The notes under the pieces were generated by a model, which saw only the letters and a list, made by a program, of their open reading frames with translations, ran no database searches and had not been told where the DNA came from. Shown here piece after piece: positions 37,001-44,000 of a stretch of 64,000 nt of DNA. Within the stretch, counting starts at the first letter, position 1. Every line of letters starts with the position of its first letter. The stretch is from Anaerolineaceae bacterium (GTDB lineage: Bacteria; Chloroflexota; Anaerolineae; Aggregatilineales; Phototrophicaceae): positions 62,001 through 126,000 of the forward strand of contig JACKCH010000016.1 of NCBI GenBank assembly GCA_020634115.1, read 5' to 3'. A program made the position numbers and the translations under genes.

Positions 37001-37536
37001 AGTGACTCGCAGCAGTCTTCGCCCAGGTTGAGTTTCGTGGATGTTACGAATGAATATGGTGACAGCTTATAGTCACAGCCATCCGGTGACTGGATGGAGG
37101 GAATATTTGCGGTTTGACACAAAGCGTTGGCTACATCGCTACAGACATTGGAATCTTCGACATAAATCGGGAACTCGATACATAAAGACTGCTCACCTCG
37201 AGTATCAGTTCTTTCAGCATCATTATATCTAGCGAGTAAGGCTTGCTCGTGGGAAGTCGATGCCAATAACGTTCTGAGTAGGTTGTGATTCGCGAGGCCG
37301 ACCTGTGGAGCAGAAATATACAATCCAGATACAGTATTAAGGCCCATATTGATGAGCGCCTGCAGGTCGAAGGAAAAGTACCCTGTCGAATCGGACTTGA
37401 GTGTTGATATGGGAACGTGTGAATTTTCTTCAATTGCAACCGATAGTGTTACCACAACACCCGCAACTGGCATTCCGCTCGTCTGGCGCAGCAACCGACC
37501 CCGAATCTTCTTTAGCACATTCAGACTGATACTCAT
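34033..37536 (-). CDS. Large hypothetical protein with a papain/calpain-like C-terminal domain
   Basis: 1167 residues from the ATG at 37536, preceded by TGAGG; a TTG 12 bp upstream is an alternative. The N-terminus (MSISLNVLKKIRGRLLRQTS GMPVAGVVV) looks like a carboxypeptidase-regulatory-type beta domain. A long middle part has no recognised family. The end has a Cys-His hydrolase arrangement: FDQGPIGLCTAAAFYHHI with Cys968, and DGTHMITLESP with His1117, then FDYWTWAQP. This resembles the C2/C1 clan order QGxxGxC...H...(N/D)xW. No signal peptide is seen. The tandem-unit element at 37593-37661 lies just upstream. Function unknown. Confidence 0.6.
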   Translation of the reverse strand: MSISLNVLKKIRGRLLRQTSGMPVAGVVVTLSVAIEENSHVPISTLKSDSTGYFSFDLQALINMGLNTVSGLYISAPQVGLANHNLLRTLLASTSHEQALLARYNDAERTDTRGEQSLCIEFPIYVEDSNVCSDVANALCQTANIPSIQSPDGCDYKLSPYSFVTSTKLNLGEDCCESLVPSTLPIQEHLFYRVIVRRGGEGDLDTVDASLERSVDITKDLDKSPLRVKFADVLDYRQRWYAIGHSLGEIKYSLPLAPGESTQLAVIEWSRNDAASRFDSVTAKENLVHWQNRDRTIEETIDAGLKESQGGWSWAGGLSSGMAYDAKEYGQYTGNWAAGGGTKNSWGNRNLEADSLQELHDTITQSTSYTRSLNSTVIVQASQAEMNNVQTRRVANHNHCHALTVQYYEVLRHFRLCTEFVGRRQAVLIPFSTVTFATREIAIRFRTILEQALLNQSLLPFFDALVRLEIDIYPDETGDPGDSTDPTYFTGSLSGQLVDARHFPMFPVSGGNRLLIEKGSTLHITAEMVGNIINFGGGSAGNSDVDGQPGNPAPENQNWPMPGVPSFAFLAKVGSEFHLVQRDYTFEAKEEGELSFWFNDGGPLTDNNGFAMATVTVSAPTSTEPPGTVKDLTDSLSPKNADEVKEKMLLKHLNANIGYYNRAIWFLLDSVERQIYLEMALGYDSDLLAAIDTRPIAVSGNYVAFIYDGPLPSDRDEVVELETKESIVTLPTRGLFAEAQLGHCNSCEQRDITRMWDWTVMTTEEPPAITGIEPGPQGQTPNITPAQLPSNVIQIAPTPAAPDPAGLAAALKLLGTPDIFRDMSGLDEASMILGKLVDGTNTTLAEMVKGAAAAKQKVDATRTQSGTSSNRQSQKQTPAERYDNLQVAKEVAKAADELGLNDQQKSDLTQDIIGSGVLWQFPKTIPNTGQAGSTTTSWPNLDRVKVLERLKLLQGNANLFDQGPIGLCTAAAFYHHIIQRDPLQFYLFGSGLLSLGVAFLGNLKVVPGDDLRGADYNGLAKRYANFPPQADWMLMSALRDSENWLFDFEGSPDENIAMLTSAREMSEWYTQTGFYQSVSYSTDTSRQDISKIQKKANNHIALWISVKLLGDPRDGTHMITLESPITIDVANNKVTFDYWTWAQPVKTLATTVDALEANYMGSIVATF

Positions 37537-37592
37537 GGCTAACCTCAAGAATAGTCCACTTCAAGATAGATTTCCGATTTCTACGTAAAATA

Positions 37593-37661
37593 TACATACC
37601 TTTGAGTTGTTTGTCTTTCAGATTCACATCACGTTTTGTCAGTTTCACATCGCGTTTTGTG
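37593..37661 (-). promoter_or_regulatory. Tandem-unit control element, copy 2 (candidate AraC operator)
   Basis: Minus strand: CAAAACGCGATGTGAAAC, then AAAACGTGATGTGAATC, AAAGAC, 9 bp, AAAGGTATGTA. Order and spacing equal those of 21600-21666 on the plus strand. It ends 57 bp before the ATG at 37536. Because the two downstream genes are unrelated, conservation points to a shared regulator site. Confidence 0.5.
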
Positions 37662-38256
37662 CGTTGGATGGTCAAGCGATAAGCGAGGGAAAGATCCAAT
37701 GCCCCAATCTGTACCCCTGGCATCATATCCGGTCAGACGGCGCTCAGCAAACGTCACCAAAGAGGCGTTATCCGGAGTGAATGAACGCCTCTCACCAATC
37801 AATGATTTTGGCTCATGGGTGATATGCACGAGAAATGGCTACGATAATCCAGACTCATGACAATCGAATGCCCCCCCGTTCCAATGCAGTTGTGACAGCG
37901 GCGGTGTGGTCTGAAGATGGATTCGTCTGGAATGATGCTTTGATCTTCGTCTCGTCGTACTGAGGGCGGCTGGGTGTGAGTACCGGCACGACATGGAATT
38001 GGGTAAACGGGTATCCGGCTCATGAGCGACGATCATCTGCCTGATCGGCTCTACCGGGGGATTCCACTGTCCGCCTGTACAGTCACCGATAATATGTCGC
38101 CTTTCCCGAGCTGAACTCACAGATACCAGTGAAAAACAATCAGAACCCGACTGGGATTTGTATTTTGTATCCAGCGACAGGATGATTACAAATCGCACAG
38201 GGGTGAGCCTGACAAGCCCACCCCGGGCTGGCAAAGAAGAATCCGGGAAGGTAAGT
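37662..38256. other. Gene-free stretch with one hairpin
   Basis: No convincing protein on either strand. AGAGGCGTT (37761-37769) and AACGCCTCT (37784-37792) form a perfect 9-bp stem with a 14-base loop, without a T-tract. A minus-strand stretch near 37870-38000 reads weakly protein-like (VVPVLTPSRPQYDETKIKAS) and may be a gene scrap. Confidence 0.45.
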
Positions 38257-38793
38257 CTACTCGCCCTTACCTACCCAAAGCATGGTATAGGCATAGTCGG
38301 TACGGCGCGGCGCGAAGCAGTCATCTCGCACCGCCATACTAAGTGCAGCTGGCTGGTCCCCGACTTTAATGACCCGCGCAATATACGTCCCGTCTGTGCA
38401 TTGTCCATCAGGCAGGTCAATCGGGTCTGAGCTTGTGAAGACACCATTCTCATCAATGGTAAACGTGCCTGTCGGGTAAACAGACGAATCACCGGGGATA
38501 CGATCCGGTGCATCCCCCATCGTAAAAGTGCCATCCAAGTTAAAGCTGACATACGCTGGTTCAGCATTAAAGTAGACCAGCCAAACGCCCACGATATCTT
38601 CGGATTTGGTGGCGATCATATCGCACACTTGTGCTTCTCCAGCATCCATTGCACAGGGACGCAAAGCTACAGTGGGTGGGCCAAAGAATGGATCCGGTGA
38701 AAATACGTCCACATCATCCTGCGCCAGTACTGCACTGGCAGCCAGGCACAACACAATCAACACAATCACGGTATTCCGACGAACGGCTTTCAT
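38257..38793 (-). CDS. Secreted hypothetical protein
   Basis: 178 residues with a clear signal peptide (NTVIVLIVLCLAASAVLAQ DD). AGGAG lies 7 bp before the ATG. The mature part contains three cysteines in the first half and a small beta domain (YVSFNLDGTFTMGDAPDRIP, GTFTIDENGVFTSSDP) that looks like a lipocalin-like extracytoplasmic module. Family not recognised. Its promoter is copy A of the duplicated cassette at 38847-38977. Confidence 0.6.
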   Translation of the reverse strand: MKAVRRNTVIVLIVLCLAASAVLAQDDVDVFSPDPFFGPPTVALRPCAMDAGEAQVCDMIATKSEDIVGVWLVYFNAEPAYVSFNLDGTFTMGDAPDRIPGDSSVYPTGTFTIDENGVFTSSDPIDLPDGQCTDGTYIARVIKVGDQPAALSMAVRDDCFAPRRTDYAYTMLWVGKGE

Positions 38794-38833
38794 AGTACTC
38801 TCCTCTTGTGAACACTTAATCGATTGTCACAAC

Positions 38834-38851
38834 CAGCATGGCGCCATGCTG
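38834..38851. other. 18-bp perfect palindrome in the leader of the secreted protein gene
   Basis: CAGCATGGCGCCATGCTG is a perfect palindrome immediately downstream of the predicted transcription start. The equivalent place in the second cassette (near 40864-40878) is not palindromic. It could form a leader hairpin or bind a protein. Confidence 0.4.
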
Positions 38852-38864
38852 ACTGACATTTCGC

Positions 38865-38915
38865 AGTATAGGGGGAATGCTCCGATTTGTGGGGGTATTC
38901 CGAACTTTTTCCCAC
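38865..38915 (-). promoter_or_regulatory. Promoter with upstream box, copy A
   Basis: Minus strand: GTGGGAAAAAGT (38915-38904), 33 bp, TATACT (38870-38865). Box and spacing equal those at 40890-40940 and 45666-45716. A predicted start near 38858 gives a leader of about 65 bases. Confidence 0.6.
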
Positions 38916-38929
38916 CCCCCTGTAACCGG

Positions 38930-38960
38930 AACAAAAAGAGGCGGGATAACCCCGCCTCAT
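38930..38960 (-). terminator. Rho-independent terminator of the FG-GAP-like repeat gene
   Basis: Minus strand: GAGGCGGG-gttat-CCCGCCTC followed by TTTTTG. It lies 65 bp beyond the stop at 39025. Confidence 0.8.
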
Positions 38961-39024
38961 GCTCTTATATTGACCTGAAAATGCTCCGATTTGATTCTAT
39001 GCTGTGAGGTCAGTATGCAATGCG

Positions 39025-40704
39025 TTAACCGTTCCCTTGACCATCAAAGTGAATATATATGTCGGCAATCTCGACCATGAATCGAAGCTCATACGTTCCT
39101 TCTTTAGCGCTGCCAACTTCGATTGTTTCGTTATAGGGATTGCCCAGATGGTATCCTCGAATAGGAGCAGCTTGCCAGGGACCCAAACCCGGGTTGAGGT
39201 CGAAGAGTACCCGAGACACTGATCCAACATGATCATCGCCAAGTCCGAATAGTTCTGTGACACCTTCGGCACCCAAGTCACCGACAATGTCGAAGATGGC
39301 GCGTGTCGCTTCCGAGATGAAATAACCTCCGGGTCCCGTCATGGCGCCAAAGAACGCAACTACCTGGTCAAACTTTTCCTCGACCTTTTTTATTGCATCG
39401 CGCACCTTCGCTTCCGCTTCCTCAGGAGACCCCCAATCATTCTCATAGGCTGAAACTGCAAGCGTGATTGGCGGAACAATAGTGACAGAATCGATAGGGT
39501 CGGCAATCAGGGCTGCTTCAGACCGGTCACTGTTGTCTTCAATATCCTCGTAAGGTCCAAAGCGAACCGTGTTAGATCGATTTGTCCCCATAACACTGAT
39601 GATGAAATACGGTTCATCGGAATTTGACCCTTGATCCCATTCCGATTCGTTTATGCAATGAAACCCGACGAAACGTACACGGACGCCAGTTTTGTGAATG
39701 ATTCGAGGGTCAGGGGATGTACTGAGGAATTGAATGGTTCCCCCGGCAAATCGCTTTTCCGCTTTGTTAGCCTGATACTGAATATCGGTAAGCGGAAAAC
39801 CGAGAAGTCCGCGATGAGCGCCCGAATTCAAATAGAATTCCCGCATTTTTTCCTCAGCATCACTGCGGAAATTAAACGCCCCGGCTCCGGTGACTGTCCA
39901 GGGGAGGCCAACTGCCATCTTCTGTCCGTCTTCACCGACCACCATCGGGCGATGGGTAATTTTGTTCCCGTTCATCAGCCAGATTTGCAGTTCGTGGGTT
40001 GCTTCGTTGTACCACAGAACATCTGCGTGTCCATCGGCGTCGAAATCACCGACCCCGACGACTGTCCAAGGGAGGCCAACTGCCATCTTCTGTCCGTCTT
40101 CGTTCACCACCATCGGGCGATGCGTGATCTTGTTGCCATTCATCAGCCAGATTTGCAGTTCGTGGGTTGCTTCGTTGTACCACAGAATGTCCGCGTGTCC
40201 ATCGGCGTTGAAAGCACCAACCCCGACGACTTTCCAGGGGAGGCCAACTGCCATCTTCTGTCCGTCTTCGTTCACCACCATCGGGCGATGCGTGATCTTG
40301 TTGCCATTCGTCAGCCAGATTTGCAGTTCGTGGGTTGCTTCGTTGTACCACAGAATGTCCGCGTGTCCATCGGCGTTGAAAGCACCAACCCCGACGACTT
40401 TCCAGGGGAGGCCAACCGCCATCTTCTGTCCGTCTTCGTTCACCACCATTGGACGGTGCATGATCTTGTTCTTGGTCATCAACCAGATTTGCAGTTCGTG
40501 GGTCGCTTCGTTGTACCACAGGATGTCATCATCGCCATTAGCGTCGAAATCGCCAACCCCGACGACTTTCCAGGGGAGGCCAACCGCCATCTTCTGTCCG
40601 TCTTCGTTCACCACCATTGGACGGTGCATGATCTTGTTCTTGGTCATCAACCAGATTTGCAGTTCGTGGGTCGCTTCGTTGTACCACAGGATGTCACTGC
40701 TCAT
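39025..40704 (-). CDS. FG-GAP/VCBS-like repeat protein with LGFP motif, no signal peptide
   Basis: 559 residues from the ATG at 40704, chosen because GGAGG lies 5 bp upstream. Five near-identical 56-residue repeats make the first half (core ILWYNEATHELQIWLM, VVNEDGQKMAVGLPW, VGVGDFDANGD). An LGFP-type motif follows (SGAHRGLLGFPLTDIQ, RFAGGTIQF). The last third is a separate domain with a helical stretch (EEAEAKVRDAIKKVEEKFDQ) and a beta end. FG-GAP-like propellers are normally extracellular, yet no signal peptide or TM helix is visible. Its promoter is copy B of the cassette, so it shares control with its neighbours. Confidence 0.7.
   Translation of the reverse strand: MSSDILWYNEATHELQIWLMTKNKIMHRPMVVNEDGQKMAVGLPWKVVGVGDFDANGDDDILWYNEATHELQIWLMTKNKIMHRPMVVNEDGQKMAVGLPWKVVGVGAFNADGHADILWYNEATHELQIWLTNGNKITHRPMVVNEDGQKMAVGLPWKVVGVGAFNADGHADILWYNEATHELQIWLMNGNKITHRPMVVNEDGQKMAVGLPWTVVGVGDFDADGHADVLWYNEATHELQIWLMNGNKITHRPMVVGEDGQKMAVGLPWTVTGAGAFNFRSDAEEKMREFYLNSGAHRGLLGFPLTDIQYQANKAEKRFAGGTIQFLSTSPDPRIIHKTGVRVRFVGFHCINESEWDQGSNSDEPYFIISVMGTNRSNTVRFGPYEDIEDNSDRSEAALIADPIDSVTIVPPITLAVSAYENDWGSPEEAEAKVRDAIKKVEEKFDQVVAFFGAMTGPGGYFISEATRAIFDIVGDLGAEGVTELFGLGDDHVGSVSRVLFDLNPGLGPWQAAPIRGYHLGNPYNETIEVGSAKEGTYELRFMVEIADIYIHFDGQGNG
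39856..40695. repeat. Five tandem 168-bp coding repeats
   Basis: The marker CCATCTTCTGTCCGTC recurs every 168 bp (five times). Units are nearly identical at base level, so the array is recent or kept uniform by gene conversion and could change in copy number. Confidence 0.9.
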
Positions 40705-40889
40705 TTCAACCTCCATAACTTACTTATAACGATATTGAAGCCTATCTGTTCGCCGGTGGGATTACCCGCAGATACAAAAACTGATACAATTCGGATACCA
40801 TGTGCGTTATTCCGATTTACCATCGGGAAACCCAGTGCAACATCTCGGCTGACAGGATTGTCACGGTGCCTTGCTGACTGACATTTCGC

Positions 40890-40940
40890 AGTATAGGGGG
40901 GATTATCCGGTTTGTGGGGGTATTCCGAACTTTTTCCCAC
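40890..40940 (-). promoter_or_regulatory. Promoter with upstream box, copy B
   Basis: Minus strand: GTGGGAAAAAGT (40940-40929), 33 bp, TATACT (40895-40890). The predicted leader to the ATG at 40704 is about 180 bases. Confidence 0.6.
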
Positions 40941-40954
40941 CCCCTTTAACCGGA

Positions 40955-40984
40955 ACAAAAAGAGGCGGGATAACCCCGCCTCAT
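40955..40984 (-). terminator. Rho-independent terminator of the kinase-LuxR-nSTAND-WD40 gene
   Basis: Minus strand: GAGGCGGG-gttat-CCCGCCTC followed by TTTTTG, 22 bp after the stop at 41007. Confidence 0.8.
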
Positions 40985-41006
40985 GCTCTTATGTCGACCT
41001 GGTTGC

Positions 41007-44000
41007 TTATTTCGAGTCAGTCGTACTGCACAACGGCTCAAGCCGATATAGATCACGCTGTTCGCAGGTGAGTTCAGGGATGTAGCGGTTGGCGTGTACC
41101 CAGGCAATCAGGTCATCGAGGGTCAGGTCAATACGCCAGAGTTCCGTCCCCGTCGAAGGGCCGATGACGATGGCTGTCCTTGAATCCAGCGCGAACCACG
41201 ACACGAGCGATAGACCATCGTATTTGCGGATCACCTCGCCGCTGTCCAGATCGCGCAGTTGACCCATAATCCCCTCCAGCCCGTAGCGCCCATCCCGGGT
41301 GATGGCGACGCCTGCGACGGGAAGGATATTGCTGAAGCGGCGTAGAACCGTCCCACTGTCCATATCCCAGAGAATGCTGGTCAGATCTTCTGAACCCGTA
41401 TAGCCCAGGTGTCCATCGGCGGAAAGTACGATGTTCCATGCAAATGAAGTGTGGCCGATCATCCGAGGGAGCGGCTCACCCGTTTGGGCATTCCAGCGTG
41501 CAATCGTGCCGTCGGTATCGGTAGCGTAGATCGTCTGTCCGTCCCGACTGAAAATGACAGTAGACCACCAGTTGCTCTCCTCACCAGGAAGCTGCAAGAT
41601 CGGTTTCCCGCTCGCCACATCCCACACGACCACAGGATCACCGCGCTTGCCATCACTGGTGGCCGCGAAGCGTCCATCCGGGCTGAAGGCGATACTGGCC
41701 CCGAAGAAGTAATCCTGCGGGTTGGGTTCAAACTGGCGGATTGGCTGCCAGCGTTCGACATCCCACAGGACTAACACATATGCTTCCGTCTCGTTCGAAT
41801 AGGTCGCCAGCAGCAGCATCGTGTTATCCGGCGAAAAAGCCGCTCCCGATACACTATCCAGCGCCTCCGTGCGCTGTATCTCGCGGTCGGTCGCACCGTC
41901 AGTCAGGACGAGGCTTGTCCCATCCTCACGGAACCACGCCGTTAGCACCAGCGAGAGATCATCGCTGACAGCCCATGCACTGGGATAGATGCCCTGCTGT
42001 GGCGAACGGTAAATCACCTGACCGCTTTCCAGGTCCCATAGGCGCAGGGTGTTATCATCGGCGGCGGTCATGGCGTGGCGACCGTCGGGATGCAGCGTGA
42101 TATCACGGATCGTGCCTAGATGCCCGCTCGGTGATCCGGGTGACAGTGCGACGGCGATATCCCAGTATTGCAGCGCCCCGCCAATACCCGCCGAGATGAG
42201 CGACTGCCCATCCTGCGAAAAGATCAGATCCCAGATGTCACGCTGCTCCCAGAACTGATCGATCTTCGCGCCGGTGTTCGTATCCCACAGGATGAGCGAC
42301 CCGTCGAGCGAACTGGTCGCGGCACGCGTGTCGTCGGCGTTGAGGGCGATCCCGGTAATCCGCGCGACATGCCCCTCAAATCGCTGGGCGATTGTTCCTG
42401 TACTGAGGTTCCACCGAATCATCGAATAATCCTGCGAACCGGAAAAGAGCAGATTGTCAGTGTGACCAAACACCACCCGTTCAATTGAGGCGGTATGGCC
42501 TTCGAGTGTTTCGGTCAGTTCTCCGGTTGATGTGTTCCATACCCAAACCGTCGGGGCTGCGCCCGCTGCCGCCACCGTTCTGCCCGATGGACTCACGTCA
42601 AGCGTCCAGATTTCGTCAGTCGCGCCTTCAAAGCGGCGCACGATCTCGCCCGTGGTCAAGTTCCATTCGATCAACGCACCGCTGGCATATCCGGCGATGG
42701 CGTGCTGTCCATCGGGCAGATAAGCGACAGCCATCGCGTCGCCCGCGGGCGCCTCAAAACGCCGGAGGATGTCCGCCGTCTGAATATCCCACAGAATCAC
42801 GCTGTCATCCCAGGAGGCGGAAAGCGCCGTCAGACCGTCCGGGCTGATGTCCACCCCATGCACGTGGTCGGTATGCCCCGTGAAGACCCGAACCGTCCCT
42901 GGTGCGTAGGCCGCCTGACTGAGCGCGGTTTGCGCCTGTGCCGATGTCGGATTGCGGTTCACCGCTTCCATCGCCAGGGCGATTGCCGTATCGGTGTTGT
43001 CGTCTACTTTTGCCGCCTGCGAACCGGCGATCAGGGCCACCTGCTGGGCTTCTGCGGCATTCTCCTGAGCTTTGCGGCTTTCACCTGTGGCAAAAACGGT
43101 TAACGCCCCCGCGCCAATCAAGGCCATGAACATCACCGCGACCAATACCCGGAGGAAGCGTACCGAACGCTGCTCCAGTGCCTTTACCCGTGCCTGCCGT
43201 TCGGTTTCGATTCTTGCTTCTTCTGCCCGCTGCTGGATACTGGCGTCCAGATACGCCCACTCCGTCGGCGTGAGCGCCAGCTTTGTTTCCTGCGTCCATT
43301 GCTCAAGCTGGTTGAGACGACCCCCGCGTACCAGAAAACTCTTATCCTGACTCGCGTTCCACCATTCGGCGGCCAGTTCGGCTACCTGCCGCTGAAGTTT
43401 GATGTCATCCCGGCTCTCACTGAGCCATAGGCTCAACTGCTCCCAGATTCGCAGAATAGCCTCGTGCGCCACCTCGACTGTCGGTGAGCGGCTGCCGGGG
43501 TCATGATCCAGCGCGAGCAGGCGATACCCGGCGTAGGTATCAATAATCTCATCCATCATATCCGGGTCGGGTGCGAGTGCTCGCAGTTCAGACCGTTTCA
43601 CCCGGCGGCGGGTATCCTCGGTGCCTTCGCCTAATGTCACCAACCGCAGGAACATCTGCCGGGTCATCTCCTGACTGGTCTCATCCATCTGTTGGTAAAT
43701 GTCATCTGCCCGGCGTGCCAGTGCACCGACTGCGCCGCCGGTGGCCGTGTAACCCTCGCGCGTGAGCAGACGCCCCGCACGCTGCTCAAACAATTCCGTC
43801 AGCGCGTATTGCAGCAGCGGCAGCGCCCCGGCCTGATAATTCACTTCAGCAACAATCGAAGCGACCAATCCTTCCTCAAAACGAACGCCGACCCGTTCCG
43901 CCGGTTTGCTGATCGCCCGTTCAAGTTCCTGTGCCGAAAGTGGCAGCACCGTCTCCATCCTGGAACGCAGCAGTTCCCCGAACTCCGGGTAGTGCAGCGG

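Larger units (their letters stand above)
38847..38977 (-). repeat. Duplicated terminator-promoter cassette, copy A
   Basis: 131 bp nearly identical to 40872-41001. Each copy lies between the stop of one minus-strand gene and the start of the next. Read on the minus strand it holds a terminator, then the box GTGGGAAAAAGT, 33 bp, and TATACT. Confidence 0.8.
40872..41001 (-). repeat. Duplicated terminator-promoter cassette, copy B
   Basis: 130 bp nearly identical to 38847-38977, placed between the stop of the kinase-LuxR-nSTAND gene (41007) and the start of the FG-GAP-like repeat gene (40704). Confidence 0.8.

Noticed and set aside
39856..40695. Regular 168-bp repeats that could suggest a CRISPR-like array
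   Set aside because: The units are coding, without unique spacers, and far longer than CRISPR repeats.
39631..40881. Long plus-strand open frames across the FG-GAP-like repeat gene
   Set aside because: They mirror the five 168-bp repeats of the minus-strand gene; a repeat without stops in one antisense frame stays open by chance.
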